Positions 46,001 through 61,980 of a stretch of 64,000 nucleotides of DNA are shown in pieces. The stretch's first letter is position 1. Each line of letters starts with the position of its first letter. The notes under the pieces are model-generated. The model saw only the letters and a list, made by a program, of their open reading frames with translations, did no database searches and was not told the DNA's origin. The translations under genes were made by a program, and so were the position numbers. The DNA is from Tubulanus polymorphus (lineage: Eukaryota > Nemertea > Palaeonemertea > Tubulaniformes > Tubulanidae). Location of the stretch: positions 9,713,001-9,777,000 of the forward strand of contig NC_134028.1 of the NCBI RefSeq assembly GCF_964204645.1. Direction: 5' to 3'.

Positions 46001-48974
46001 AACGTGTTTGATATTGTGTGACTCGTTGCAACGAAAACCGAGATCAAGTGCAGTTGCAAGTGACTTACAGTCAGTAGTCACATAGCAACTCACCCTCGCA
46101 TTCCATCTACTGGGAATTAGAGGAACTATTCTGGTGTGGAATCAGCCCCGGGGACCCAATATATCTTGTACAGTAAACCTCGCATAAGTCGGATCATTTG
46201 GGACTAGCAAAAAAATCTGAGTTTAAATAGATTTTATATTATGGGATCACACTTTACACTACAACATAGGTATAATAACGCTTTGGAATTAGACGGGGAA
46301 TCTAGTCAGATGGTAGTCGCACAGCCTGGGACCCTGGTTTTGTCCTCTATTTAACTGCAACGGGCTGTAATGTCCAAGAAGACCAAAAACACGATGATAT
46401 ATAATAGTTGTTCTTTATTATTGAGTCCAAAACCAGAATGATTATTATAGTCTTATTATGTTGATTACAAATATTATTTATAAGATAAAGGCCTACATGA
46501 TATAGGTTTCAATACAAAAACTAATCTGCCTAAAAGATATATTCTGTACTACTAGTTCAGTACAAATATTATTTTATTTCAAGTTATATGGTTTGCTTAC
46601 CTGTAATGTCCAAGAAGACCAAAAACACGATGATATATAATAGTTGTTCTTTATTATTGAGCGTCCAAAACCAGAATGATCCAGAACGGTCTATGCTTGA
46701 CCTTCTTGGTTTTGGCTCCGTCTTCTTGGACCGGGCAACCGATTGGTGGATAGAAACCAAGCTACAGTGGTGTTTACACAGGTGAAAGTTTGCCTAATAG
46801 TTTGGTCCACTAGTGGAGGGACTTTTGGATGAAGTAGTTTCCTTTAACTCTAATAAAAACACAATCGAGTCAGATGTCACTTTATATCGGGGTCGTATTA
46901 TAAACAATGACGTGTCAGCTCTGCTTGAGTATGACTGTTTTGATTTACTAAATAGTTGATATTCAAAAAGTCAGATAATATGAAATTGAATATGATGTAT
47001 GAAATGGTTATTTCATACTGATAAAAATGATGCTCAATATGTGATATAAATCTTCAATAAAAAAGGAGAAATTATAAATAATAATTTAGTGTTGTTACAT
47101 CGGCGAGTTTCTGACTTGTAAAATCCGACTGGGACAGAAATTAACTTGAAAATAAGAAGAAAAAAACGGGACCTCTGAATCTATACGACTTGTCCATTTA
47201 TCCGACTTATGCGGATCCGAATTATGCGAGGTTTACTGTATCTCATATACTACAAATTGTTCCTCTTGTGTACATGCCTAGTTTCATGAGTAAACGAAAA
47301 GGTTTCTCTTAAACTGCATTCAGTAGAACCATGGTTGTATAAACTAGACTAGTTTATATGTCCTAATTCGGAATCCTGGGACTGGAATAGTTTTGTCCGA
47401 ATTAAACGAAATCAGAATTATGTGCTCTCATTTGAAGAGAAATAACTTAGAGGGGACGGGAACTTTAGTCCGAACGGGAACTTTAGTCCGAAATAAGTGA
47501 AAATCTGACCAAAACCATTCTGAATTAAGCGAGTTGTACTGTACAAAAAAAAACGACAGCTGCCTCTTTATAGTAGGCCTATACATAGGTGTACGTATAT
47601 GTTACTAGTTTCCGGAAATTCCCAAAATGAAAATATGTCTCTTACTTACTCCACGGTCAGATTTAACGAACTGGTTCCTAGACACTAACGAGAGAGAGAG
47701 AAAAAGAAAAGGATAAATAATATTGTGAGAAACGTTTCCTTTGAGTACCATTGACTAGCCCAGTTAGCAGTTAGTATATACCTCTCTTGTCTATTTTTGT
47801 TTAACTTTGCGGTGGGATGCGTTATTCTTCAGGAGAAGTTATGGTATTTTTCATGGAATCAATGAATAGTGCCCATTACAACTTTTCATAATTCTAAGAA
47901 TTTCATCAAATGCTATGTCCGGGGTTTACTGGCACAGTCGCACATCGCCCAGTCACCAGCTCAGCTTCAAATCCCGCTGATGTTCGTACTTTTCAGTCGT
48001 TAAACATATTGCAAAAAGATAAGCCGTAGAAACAATCTTTGCATGACACCGTCGGAGCACTTATCCAGGAAACCTTCATAACTGATTATAGCTATTTAAT
48101 AAGCTTCATTTCTCACTGCAATACTGCATTTATTTATTTATATAACATCCGCTATGATAAGGTTATGATTTTTATACCCGTGAATCCTTGAAAGCTATTG
48201 TAGGCGCTCTGATTCTTAGAACTGTACAGGAAACCACTTGTCCATGATAAAGTAGGACTATATCTCCCAGACTCCTGAAGTGATTTTTTCAAAGAATCAA
48301 TTTTAGCAGTCTGTATGTCGGATATTATGATACTTGAAGTGAGTGTCCCTGGATCTAGAATATTGATTTCAACAATGAAATGTTTAATTTTTTAAGTAGT
48401 GGCCCGTATCCCTTCAAAGGTCACAGAAATTGATACCTAGGAACTTTGGTTGGCCGGGGTCCAGAAGAAAAGACAAGGCATTTTTCAGATCAAGCAGCCA
48501 TCCACGGGAATTAGATATTTCTCATGAAATGTTGAATTATAAAGATCCCCGTATTTGTAAAATAATTTAGTCATTACAGTATTCTTTAAAAGTAAACATC
48601 TTATACGTATGTATAATGATTTTTTGTTTATTATTTTCTTTTTCTTCTTTTAAGTATTTCGAGGTGAGATGGAATCCGTGAAAGACATTCCCGAAATTAG
48701 CCATACTGAAGTCAACGTGAAAGTGAATAAACTCTATCGACAGCCGTTCATTAAACAACCGTTCAAAACTAGTGCGAATCACCCGAAAATCTACAACGGA
48801 TCGGTTTATACTCCTACGAAATGTCACGTTATGTATGGAGAGGGTGAATTTCTATTTACCGGCAAGATACGATTCGGGCGTCCGATTTTACAGTGTGCTC
48901 CGCAATGGGAACAATGGGTACAACTTCGATCTGATGCAGTCCGCAATGGAGCGTATATGTGTTTATTACAGTAG
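31012..48974 (+). CDS. METRNL: Meteorin / meteorin-like secreted protein
   Basis: Meteorins are small secreted hormones/neurotrophic factors of animals. Four coding exons: 31012-31136, 35355-35731, 42402-42458 and 48655-48974 (TAG), with phases 2, 1 and 1, giving 292 aa (human METRN 293, METRNL 311). Exon 1 gives a hydrophobic signal peptide (VTIVIIAILF, cleavage near LVDS-RDTQ), then CYWK. Later matches to the family: CPEGRIDWFGLEGALRM, the microexon-coded ECRPCTDNEMLLAFCTSDF, KLYRQ, and GEFLFTGKIRFG....CAP near the end. The mature part has exactly ten cysteines in family positions, so five disulfides are expected. The ATG at 31012 has a strong context (caacATGG). An in-frame ATG at 30979 is weaker and would bury the signal peptide. 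Whether it is closer to METRN or METRNL cannot be told by eye; synteny suggests METRNL. Confidence 0.93.
33246..33687. mobile_element. Short-TIR element, hAT-like, with GTCCTTCTTT words
   Basis: Ends cagggtttccag and, mirrored, agggtttccagtgg form a short inverted repeat typical of hAT MITEs (CAGGGTTTCC). The inside repeats tccttc/gtccttcttt at least eight times. No long open frame of its own. Confidence 0.45.
34885..35022. repeat. 26-bp minisatellite, five units
   Basis: The unit resembles gtcactggtccaatcagtat plus tacaat. Copies start at about 34895, 34921, 34947, 34972 and 34998. Alternate units read tctgaccag/tccgaccag and tccaatcag, so a 52-bp higher-order pair is suggested. It lies in METRNL intron 1, 330 bp before exon 2. 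Confidence 0.75.
35878..36094 (+). repeat. Interspersed ~205-bp repeat, copy 2
   Basis: Matches 9834-10037 in the same orientation, including gcatttgccaaggg, actttcttcagca and taactgtgggaaccatg. It lies 146 bp after METRNL exon 2, in intron 2. Confidence 0.7.
38357..38383. repeat. (GGA)n microsatellite
   Basis: About nine GGA/GAG triplets in a row in METRNL intron 2. Confidence 0.85.
42402..42458 (+). CDS. METRNL: 57-bp microexon of meteorin-like gene
   Basis: This exon lies alone between introns of 6.7 and 6.2 kb, bounded by tttctttcag and gtaagc. With phase 1 on both sides it is a symmetric 19-codon cassette. It encodes three of the ten conserved cysteines (CRPC and FCTSDF). Skipping it would keep the frame but remove an odd number of cysteines. 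Confidence 0.9.
44581..45595 (+). repeat. Tandem duplication, two ~509-bp copies
   Basis: 44581-45089 and 45090-45595 are nearly identical, both starting ttagccactttgttgctacc and ending gttttgaaattttggcgttctcc at the copy junction. Only scattered differences are seen (for example gtcgtaatg/gtagtaatg, gagccagg/gggccagg), which points to a recent event. An open frame of 100 codons at 44951-45253 spans the junction and is a by-product. Confidence 0.85.
45496..45737. mobile_element. hAT MITE with 8-bp target duplication TTGATAAT
   Basis: TTGATAAT precedes the left end (45488-45495) and follows the right end (45738-45745). Left terminus CAAGGGCGGAGCCAGG-like, right terminus (mirrored) GGCCGGGCTGACCC. 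The left part was also copied by the tandem duplication (44985 onward). Non-coding. Confidence 0.65.
46171..47238. mobile_element. Tigger/pogo-like non-autonomous element, 1.07 kb
   Basis: Ends cagtaaacctcgcataagtc and, mirrored, cagtaaacctcgcataattc, each flanked by TA (46169-46170 and 47239-47240). Inside is a direct repeat of about 80 bp (46365-46442 and 46601-46682, starting ctgtaatgtccaagaagacc) and a mirrored partner word near 46700-46730. No transposase frame remains. Confidence 0.8.
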
Positions 48975-49009
48975 GATAAGAGTATTCCGAATAATCTGAA
49001 GCGAAACGT

Positions 49010-49830
49010 TTCTATAAGAGTTTTGTACCCCTGGCATCTGTTTTTCTGTTGTTCGAGCCTATCCTAAATTCGATATCAAATAGTGTACCGGATAGAATAT
49101 CAAACACTGTCTGCGAAACATTGTATCCTGAACACAGTTTGTGAAACAGTCTATCCTAAATGCTGTCATTTATCAGGATATGAGAAATATTGTACCCTGA
49201 ACTTACACGTAGATATTATGGACAGTGCACGCTGGACCCTGTGCTGTATGGTACTGTAAAACAGTATACCCTAAACCAAAAATTCATAAAGACTAGTCTT
49301 TATGAATTTTTGCCTAAACGCTGTAGTATAGTGTGATATGAAACAGTGTAGCCTTAGCCCTGGGCAAAATGGTGTCTTTAGTTGTGTATTGTCTTGACAT
49401 ATTTTCAGTATGCTGGGAATCAGTAAAACCTTAATACTGCTCTTTGCGAAATGGTGTACCATAACACTGTATAGTGTGCTGCGAAACAGTGTACCATAAA
49501 CACTGACGTGTACTGTGTAATGGTGTGCCATGACAACTGGTGTGCTACGAAGCGGTGTACCATGAACACTGTAGTGTGCTGTAAACCAACACACCGTGAA
49601 TATTATGCGTCGTCAAACCAGAACGCTGCTCTTTGCTGTGAAATGGTGTACCATGAACACTGTAGTGTTCTGTGAAATGGTGTACCGTGAACACTCTATA
49701 GTGTGCTGTGAAATAGTGTTTCGGTACCATGAACACTGAAGTGTGCTGTGAAACAGTGTACCGCAAACTCTAAAGTGTGCTGACGAAATAGTGAAGCCTG
49801 ATTTCTGTAGTGTGTTGTAAAACAGTATAT
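49010..49830. repeat. Degenerate ~37-bp minisatellite just after the METRNL stop
   Basis: Imperfect units of the form ctgtgaaatggtgtaccatgaacactgtagtg recur about 20 times from shortly after the METRNL stop (48974). They are poorly conserved at the start and best conserved at 49440-49770. The array would lie in the METRNL 3' UTR if transcription continues. Minus-strand frames of 70-170 codons across it (VHGTPFHSTL-type repeats) reflect the repeat, not a gene. Confidence 0.7.
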
Positions 49831-51036
49831 ATTGTAAATATTTTACCCTATGAACAGTGTTGTATAAATGATTATGAATAGTATGTGCAGAAAACAGAAT
49901 TCTCAAACGGCTGCTCCTTTGTGGGTTGCCTGATTGTGTGGCGGATAAGCTGTTGTTAATGGCATATGTACATTTAAAAAGGACTATCTTTTTATCCACA
50001 GATGCAGATCTGTTAAAAAAGAAAAAAAACTTATGAAAAATATGCCCGTGAGGGATCTGATTCCAGGGGCTGGGACAAATATGAGGTACCGGTATGCAAA
50101 TGTGAGAGGATTGAGGTACTTTGACCATCTACATGTTCCAACTTAGAAACTATTCTAAATTCACTGCCTTTACTCATCATTCCACATTCAACTGTCATTC
50201 TAGGGTGGCAGTTAATTTCATTCAATTCATTACCATTTGACCTGGGCCAAAGTTAATACATGTGTATAAAACCAGCCCCGGGGCCCAGTTTCAAAAAGTT
50301 TCAAGTCTAAAATCGATTCCAGGTACCGGTATAATTCTTTTCATGAAACTCGAGCTCCAGGGCACTCTTTTATTAACCAGTGACTTAACCATGGGATTGA
50401 TTAATTCAACTGAAAAATTATTGACTAAACTTCTATGGCTGAATTGAAATTTATCTATGAAACTAAAGCCACAGTGTGAGTTGATGATAAGAAAAAAATA
50501 TTGATATGTTTATAAGGTTAGTTTCGTTTGTTATACCGGTGTTTTTGGTTTATGTAAATGGTGCTATATAGTTAGAAAAAATGAATTACATTTTATGTAT
50601 TGTAAATAATTATATGTTTGCTGAATTCTTTAAGAGTAATTTGTTCTATATCAGGATCATAATTCCAATGATATGTTAGCGTACAGAATTGGTGGTGCTG
50701 CAAATCAAACTGTCATACCCGAAGCTGGTTCCATGATCACGTATTGACATAATAAATGCAAGGGGCCCGGTTGCTCAAAAGTTGGTTTAAGATAACCTTC
50801 CAATAGATACCATAGTATTAATGAACTTTTTATTGTCACTGTGTCGAATATTCACTGGTTAACTCTAACCATCTTAAGCGACTCGCCCCTACTAATATTT
50901 GCCCATGTTATAATGAAATCGAACTACAGACTACAGGTATGTTACCCATGTTCGGGGTGATTTGTAGTACCAGACCTTGTCATATTATAGAAAACCGAAT
51001 TTGACGTTCATTAAAATGAATTTGCCTAGTATAACA

Positions 51037-51117
51037 CATCCTCTCTTTGCAGGGATTCGAAGCTGATGGCATCTCTAGACTCAGCCATCAGGTTCGAATC
51101 CCTGCGAAGGGAGGATG
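51037..51117. mobile_element. 81-bp hairpin element with 9-bp target duplication
   Basis: Near-perfect inverted arms of about 34 bp: catcctctctttgcagggat and, mirrored, catcctcccttcgcagggat, continuing to ctgatggc, around a 13-nt loop. AGTATAACA stands directly before (51028-51036) and after (51118-51126). A 9-bp duplication fits Mutator-like transposition. The arm contains ggttcgaatccctgc, which looks like a tRNA B box. Confidence 0.75.
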
Positions 51118-51799
51118 AGTATAACACTACAGAGAAAAAAGCTTCATTTCTTATATCTATTATTAGAATCAGAGATTTATTTTCCTAGAGATATAAATTG
51201 GAATTTACCCTCAAGGCATTCTGTTTATAAAAGAATGAAGTTGGAATTGACCTTGATTTATATATATTCCACCTCGGCAGTGCTTAATACCTAATAATCG
51301 ATATTAATGATAAATGATTGTATGAATTTTGTTTTAAATTCTTTGAAGGATGGTTTATTAATGGTAATATAAAAATGTGCGTTCACCCTCAACACTTTAT
51401 ACGGAACTTTACTATTTCTTGTGTGAACTGATTGGTTGCTAAAGCTTGTGTAAGGTTAGGCAAATTTCATGGGTGAATTGTTCATCATATAAACAACAGG
51501 GTCCGATCTAAGCACTTGTCTGATTGCCCGGGACAAGTATATTCTCATCAGGGCAAGTAGGTTTTCATAATCACTTGTCCGCCGGGCTAGTGCAATTTTA
51601 TGTCACAAAGCTTTTTTCCCACTCGATACAACAGATGACAGTGCCACCAATCGGACTGCCTGTGTAGGGCAAGTATTTTTTGGAGGGGGCAATCAAAATT
51701 CCAGATATGCTTACCCCCGGGCAAGTGGCTTTTATTCCTTAGATCGGACCCTGCTGCAATTGAATTTGAGACACATTTAGCAGATTTCATCCTTTAAGA

Positions 51800-52125
51800 T
51801 AGCTACGTCCCCTTTGATGTACCCTATGAAACGTGTTTCTACTTATTACACTGAACTATAAGGGATAAAAGGGGGTTTAAATTAACTTGTAGAACTCACT
51901 GAATGCTGTGTTGATTGGTTTGTAATAAACTAATATAGCTACGCCCCCTACGATATCCCCCTAAAACACATTCTGCAGCTGTAAGAGATCAAACAATGCT
52001 TTGAGTGAACTTTTTGTGCAGCTCATTAAACCACGCTTAACCTTGTATAATATAACCAGGTTCCTCGTACAATAAGATGGCTACACCCCCCAGAACATAC
52101 CCCATAAAACACAATTCCTCACAGT
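51800..52125. repeat. ~140-bp repeat, three diverged tandem units
   Basis: Units begin atagctacgtcccctttgat (51799), atagctacgccccctacgat (51938) and atggctacaccccccagaac (52077), followed by taccc(t/c)ataaaac. Spacing is 139 bp. Confidence 0.65.
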
Positions 52126-53108
52126 ATCCAATATATTGATTAATATAATTCCCTTCAGTTTGAATGCAGAAAACCCATTATCACTGCATTATAACTTCAT
52201 TCATTTATTCAGATTTACACTAGTGTCTCTGCCGAAGGTTTATTAATTCCTGTTTAAGAGATTAAGCTTGAGGCTCTTTTTACTTGCGGATTCATTATTT
52301 TGATGTATACCTACCTACGTACCTCCTGCGAGACTGTGAGACGGGAACTTCATAGAGAAACTACGTAGTATACTATATGTATATATAAACTTAGCCAAGT
52401 ATGTTATTTCAGTGTGTGGTATTTATTTTTTACAGCAAGTGGTTTTTGTAAGATTTTAGTTAACTAGGTTTTTGGCTCCATTTCGCACAGTGCTTCAGTA
52501 CAATGCATGTATTTTAAAACCAGACATATGCGAATCAGTCTCATTGCACCGAAATGTTCCGCTATTTTACAATCTAACATCAGATTAGTGAAATCTCCTG
52601 CGAGTTTTAAGTCGCACTTGTAGATATATGTGATGCATTTACTCTCTTACCCAATACAATCTTTTCAAACCAAGACAACTGTTGGCAATATGAAATTCGA
52701 AATCTTGAAATTCGATGCTGCTCATGGTGTAGTACCCTGGACCCACTTCCACAGTCCTTGGTAAGATTTGACTTGTAATGAACGATGGCCTTTAATCAAT
52801 TCAGGTTAAAGCATTGAATAAGAACTTTTTTTAACTCATTCAAACTGGATCCCGTTTCCATATAGAATGCAACCTTGTTACAATGACGATTTATCAGTTA
52901 TTACAAACCTAGAAATTCATACCAAATAGGACAATTATAAAAGGGACCAATGTAATATGAATTCCAATTCACATGCGTCGTAGAGGCTTAATTCTGAATT
53001 GTTGAAGAATGTAAGATATTTGTACATTTTGTAAATAATGAAAATGTTGTTAATAAAATTTCTATGTATATATTTGTTGTTTGGTTGTTAGATGACTGCT
53101 ACACGCTA

Positions 53109-53282
53109 CAGTGGAACCTTGTTACAACAAACTTCACGGGACCAGAAAATCTGTTCGCTATAACCATTAGTTTGTTATATCCAGTATGAAATTAATTAAA
53201 TTTTCTTACTTGGGACGAAATTCTATATTTTTTATTTCCGATGAATCGTTGTATCCGAGTTCATTACAAGGTGGTACCACTG
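53109..53282. mobile_element. Pogo/Tigger-like MITE
   Basis: A 174-bp element with ends cagtggaaccttgttacaac and, mirrored, cagtggtaccaccttgtaat, flanked by TA (53107-53108 and 53283-53284). Confidence 0.75.
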
Positions 53283-54677
53283 TAATTCAAACCACATGTC
53301 TATATCACTTTTTGAAAATGTGGCGACAAAATGTCAAATTGCAGGGTTAGGCTAAGAATTAAACCAATGTACCTTGTTTCTCATAATCGGCCGAGTCAAG
53401 TGTACAGTACAGCAATGTACAAGGTATATACACAGCCGGCCAGGGCAACTTTAAAGCTTGGCTATGAGAAACAAGGTTTCAATTTTTTAGCCTGAGCTTG
53501 GGTGATCAAAATTATAGGCATAGGGATAAAGTGTTGAATGGTCTGACTAGGTTCTAGGCATGGCAGCAGAAAGGCCACCAAATGGCAGCAAAAATTGTGC
53601 ATACAATTGCCCTGTGCGTTTCATCACAAAATTCTGTCTCTTGCAATAATCTGGATTTTCACCTTTTTAGCCCACTTGGGACTTTCGTTCCAGCGGGCAT
53701 CCTCCCTCGTCAGGGATTTAAACCAGATGACATCGCTACCCAGCCACAGCATGAAAACCCTTGCTACCTCACTAGCCTGAATGCAGAAATTTGCCTGCGC
53801 GATAGCCTGTTGTCGCCGAGTCAAATTTTACTGATAATTATAACTTTGAATAATCTGGGCTTGAATAAATCATGATTTCTGATTGGCTAATATAAATGAC
53901 ATCTAAGCCGCACATGTACCTGCGCACTTGGGCTACTCGGGTAGCGTTTTGTACCATGGCAGTCTCAATACCATCAGGTACCCAAGGATGCCCAACAGGC
54001 TATTTTGCATTCTCTTCTCATTAAAAGTAAATAGTAGTCGGGAAGTACAGATGTATTCATTTTTACGGCTCTCAGTTGAAATAAAATTGCTTCTTGCGCA
54101 TGTATTCTCCAGATGCAGGAGCTGTCTATTCACTATTTATTTACAATCAATTTGGTCTCATGTATGGTCAACCACCGTTTTGTTATCAACTTTTAAAGCC
54201 GGGAAATCCATACACTGACACTGATACCTTGAGGTTCCGGTTATTAAAAGATGACTCTACACTGTGCTAATAAAATTACTTCACTTGCGGGATGTTAGGT
54301 CCAACACAAACGTATCATTTGTTGAAGAATATGAAAATATCAGAGGCTATGCTTTTTATTTGACTGCGGGCAGGTTCATTTGTTTATTTTGATAAATAAG
54401 ACTTATATTTAAGAACCTTGAAGTGGGAGGGTGCATTTTATTCACAACGCAAATTTGCTGGTAAATTTTCTGACACAGGCGGGATTTGTAAGTGTTGAGA
54501 AATAAGGTATAATACATGTATTTTTGGCCCGATTCTTTTTATTAAACATGAAAATTCAATAAACTTTAATTCCATCTTTAAGGGTTGATGTTGCAAATGT
54601 GGCCATGTCAATTTGGGGAGTGACATACTAGCTAGTGAACTGAATCGATCCTGGCCCATCGATGCTTTTACGAGATA

Positions 54678-55152
54678 CAGTCAAAGCTCATTATACCGCC
54701 CATCCGTTTTACCGCAAAATTCACCAATCGCCAAGAATTTCCTCGTGCACAGTTCATTTGGTATCTATATGCATGTAAATTGCTCTCGTTATACCACCTC
54801 TCATCCTCTGCCAGAACGCCAACAAAATCCTAGAACAGTCCTATTCAAACCCATAGAGAAAACATTCGTTATACCACCAACGATCTTTCGTCAACGATGT
54901 TTCGAGTCTTTTGGTTAAGAACCGATATATGTGGTCGGCAGTATCACACATAATTTCTTCTATTATCTAAATGAAATGAGCTAAGACATTTACCCTTTCC
55001 TAAATTAAGATTAATTGATGTCAAATTATGTCTAATTCTGGATTTGGTTAATAGTCAAGTCTTGTAAACTATGTGTATTCTCACGATCGTCATTTCGTTA
55101 TACCGCCAAAATTTTGACGGTCCTGGAGTTGGTATTATAATGAGATTTGAAT
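54678..55152. mobile_element. Pogo/Tigger-like element related to 17298-18114
   Basis: Left end cagtcaaagctcattatacc, mirrored right end near 55130-55150 (ggtattataatgagatttga). The inner ttataccgcc / gttataccac words match the ccgatttaccgcc words of 17298-18114. Right terminus decayed. Confidence 0.6.
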
Positions 55153-55397
55153 AATTGTAAATAAATAAATGTTTTAACGTTTTACTGACACTATTGCTAT
55201 TCCTATTCAGTACTGTTTGGTACCCTTTTGTTCGTTTCAGTGTTGAATGAAAAATCATTCATTTGATGGCATATTTTATCATAATCCTCTGTGAAACAAA
55301 ATATTTTGTTAGAGTGTAAATAAAATATTAATAGTATTCTTAAAATATTCGAAGAACAGTTTTTTTCAAACATTTTCATATTTCACATTTTTGGACA

Positions 55398-55561
55398 TCT
55401 GAGTGACCCCGTCCTCCCTCGGCAGGGATTCAACCCCAATTACATCGCTACAATTGGGCACAGTACGCAGCCCTGCCACACTAGACATGGCAGGGTTTTG
55501 TACTGTGGCGAGTTTCAATGCCATCAAGTTTGAATCCGGGCCGAGGGAAGACGATCTGACA
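55398..55561. mobile_element. Long hairpin element related to 51037-51117
   Basis: Inverted arms about 60 bp long: cgtcctccctcggcagggat...gggcacagtac and the mirrored cgtcttccctcggcccggat...cgccacagtac. The core cctccctcggcagggattcaa matches the 81-bp hairpin. A single arm of the same family is at 53698-53760. Non-coding; two overlapping frames on both strands are mirror images of the palindrome. Confidence 0.6.
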
Positions 55562-57070
55562 CCTACCGGTTTCCAAACAATAACTTTTGAGGCGCCCATT
55601 ATATTATTCTAACCAAATTGTCTAGTTTTGCCGCCAATGTTCTATATTACTGGTGGAAAATAGTTTCATCGCATGGACTCGAAACTGGCATTAGAATAAT
55701 TACAAAACTTCTATCTCAAGAGCGAGGGCGCGCGATTTTTAGGTGCATCTGTCCACACTGCGTCCTTAAATTGAATCCTTTCATACACATCCAATTTGGT
55801 CCTCTCTCCTCTGAAAATCAAGCGCACGCTTACCTCACAAATCTTAAATAATATCTACATACATTTTATTAATTCGTACTAAACACAATCATTTACACAC
55901 TAAATGACGACAAAGCGATTCATTGAAGACCCCTCTAGATAGCAGCACGGAGAAACAACACATGCCCCTGAAATCATAAGTATAAATCTAGTTAAATACA
56001 TGTGTTTAGCCATTTATGAAGTAATTATGCATTCAACAGGAAGGGAGGAAGGTCCAGGGACCTTGATAACTTGAGCAAACTCAATTCAATTATCATATAT
56101 TGCTGAAACTAGATTCATTTATCAAACTGCCATGCAGAAAAAATGAATTAATCCAGAGATTGAGGGGAAATTATCGTGGTCTGAATTCAACGGTATATTT
56201 CAGGCAAAGGGTGCCATTTGGTGGACATGCCAGTACACATAAATATTGGCACCACCTACCCAAGTGATTGATTGAAAGAGGAACATAAACCCTTGCAGAA
56301 TGTTATCTACATGCAGTTTAATGGTTTAATCCATTTGGGACACTATTGCCTTATTCCGAGTGCTATATGTTTTAAAAATATTTTCAACAAGTGAGCACAT
56401 GCTGATATTTGCAGCTAACCCAATCAGAAGACTTCACTCGCTCATTGGCTTTTTCAGAGCGTACTCATTTCATTACTATATACCATAACCCTGTGAAACC
56501 GCAAGTCTTTTTTAACCCAGAATGCATACTTAGCTAATCAATTTCCCCTTTGTTTACAAGTGAACACAACATAGGCTACTGTATAAATGACACCCTTTCT
56601 GTGCCTGAGGATAACATGCAGGTCCTCCCAATCAGATACTACAGATTGGAGACACAGATAGTTTTTTTTCTAATCTACTGACAGTCAGTTGCTCACAATA
56701 TTGACTGCCTGAATTCAACTGTTGCTGTCAGCTTAGCAGCAGATGTAGTGAAATTTATTTTCAGGGTTAGGGGACATTGTTGCACCAGTTCAAGCAGATA
56801 CCCATCAGCGCGCAAAAATCACATAACACATATACAGTAACCACCAATACGAGGTAGCCTAGATCATCTTTTCTACGCTTATAACTATCTCAGCTACGAC
56901 ATCTAAACCGCAATAAACAGGTTTCGTATAGGCCTAAGGCCTGAACAATGAGGTTCAGACAGTAGCAACTGGGCAATTCGAAATTATGAGTTGGTTGGTT
57001 ACTGCAAACCGACTTCTACATAAACCTCTCTGAAATTTGCATTTATTGGACGAGCTACCTCAAAGTGGGT

Positions 57071-61730
<4,660 letters not shown>

Positions 61731-61812
61731 GTTGTAATTGTAGAGGGCGCAAGTGTAGGGCTTTCGGCACATTTAGAAACATTGATATAAAAAACTCCAA
61801 ATTTTCAATTTA

Positions 61813-61980
61813 TTAAGAGGGTTTAGATGTAAATAGATCCCTCCTGTAGTCTGTCGATTGTTTAAGTACACTGTGTATTTGTATATATAGTAACCGTTAA
61901 ATAACCTTTTTATGTTTTTAAAATCCTTTTATTTTTCGCTTGATATGTAAATATTTGTTAACAAAATCATTTTCCCTCCA
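61813..61980. repeat. Dispersed repeat shared with 29930-30080
   Basis: ttagatgtaaatagatccctcct...tatgtttttaaaatccttttatt...gtaaatattt parallels ttagatgtatttagacccct...tatgttttaaatacttttatt...gtaaatatt inside the foldback element. It lies just upstream of NDUFAB1. Confidence 0.5.

Larger units (their letters stand above)
42459..48654 (+). other. METRNL intron 3 (6.2 kb)
   Basis: It begins with a CT-rich stretch (about 42500-42700), then AT-rich sequence. It carries a 509-bp tandem duplication (44581-45595), a hAT MITE (45496-45737) and a Tigger-like element (46171-47238). No host exon was recognised. Confidence 0.5.
48975..57070. other. METRNL - NDUFAB1 convergent intergenic/3' UTR region
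   Basis: No coding exon was recognised. Possible METRNL polyadenylation signals (AATAAA) are at about 50746 and 53056, the latter in a typical AT-rich setting. Repeats are listed separately: the minisatellite, the 81-bp hairpin, a 3-unit ~140-bp repeat, MITEs at 53109 and 54678, and the hairpin at 55398. Confidence 0.5.

Noticed and set aside
49271-50128. Minus-strand frames with repeated VHGTPFHSTL-like peptides
   Set aside because: They come from the 37-bp minisatellite; no conserved domain, and the frame changes between units.
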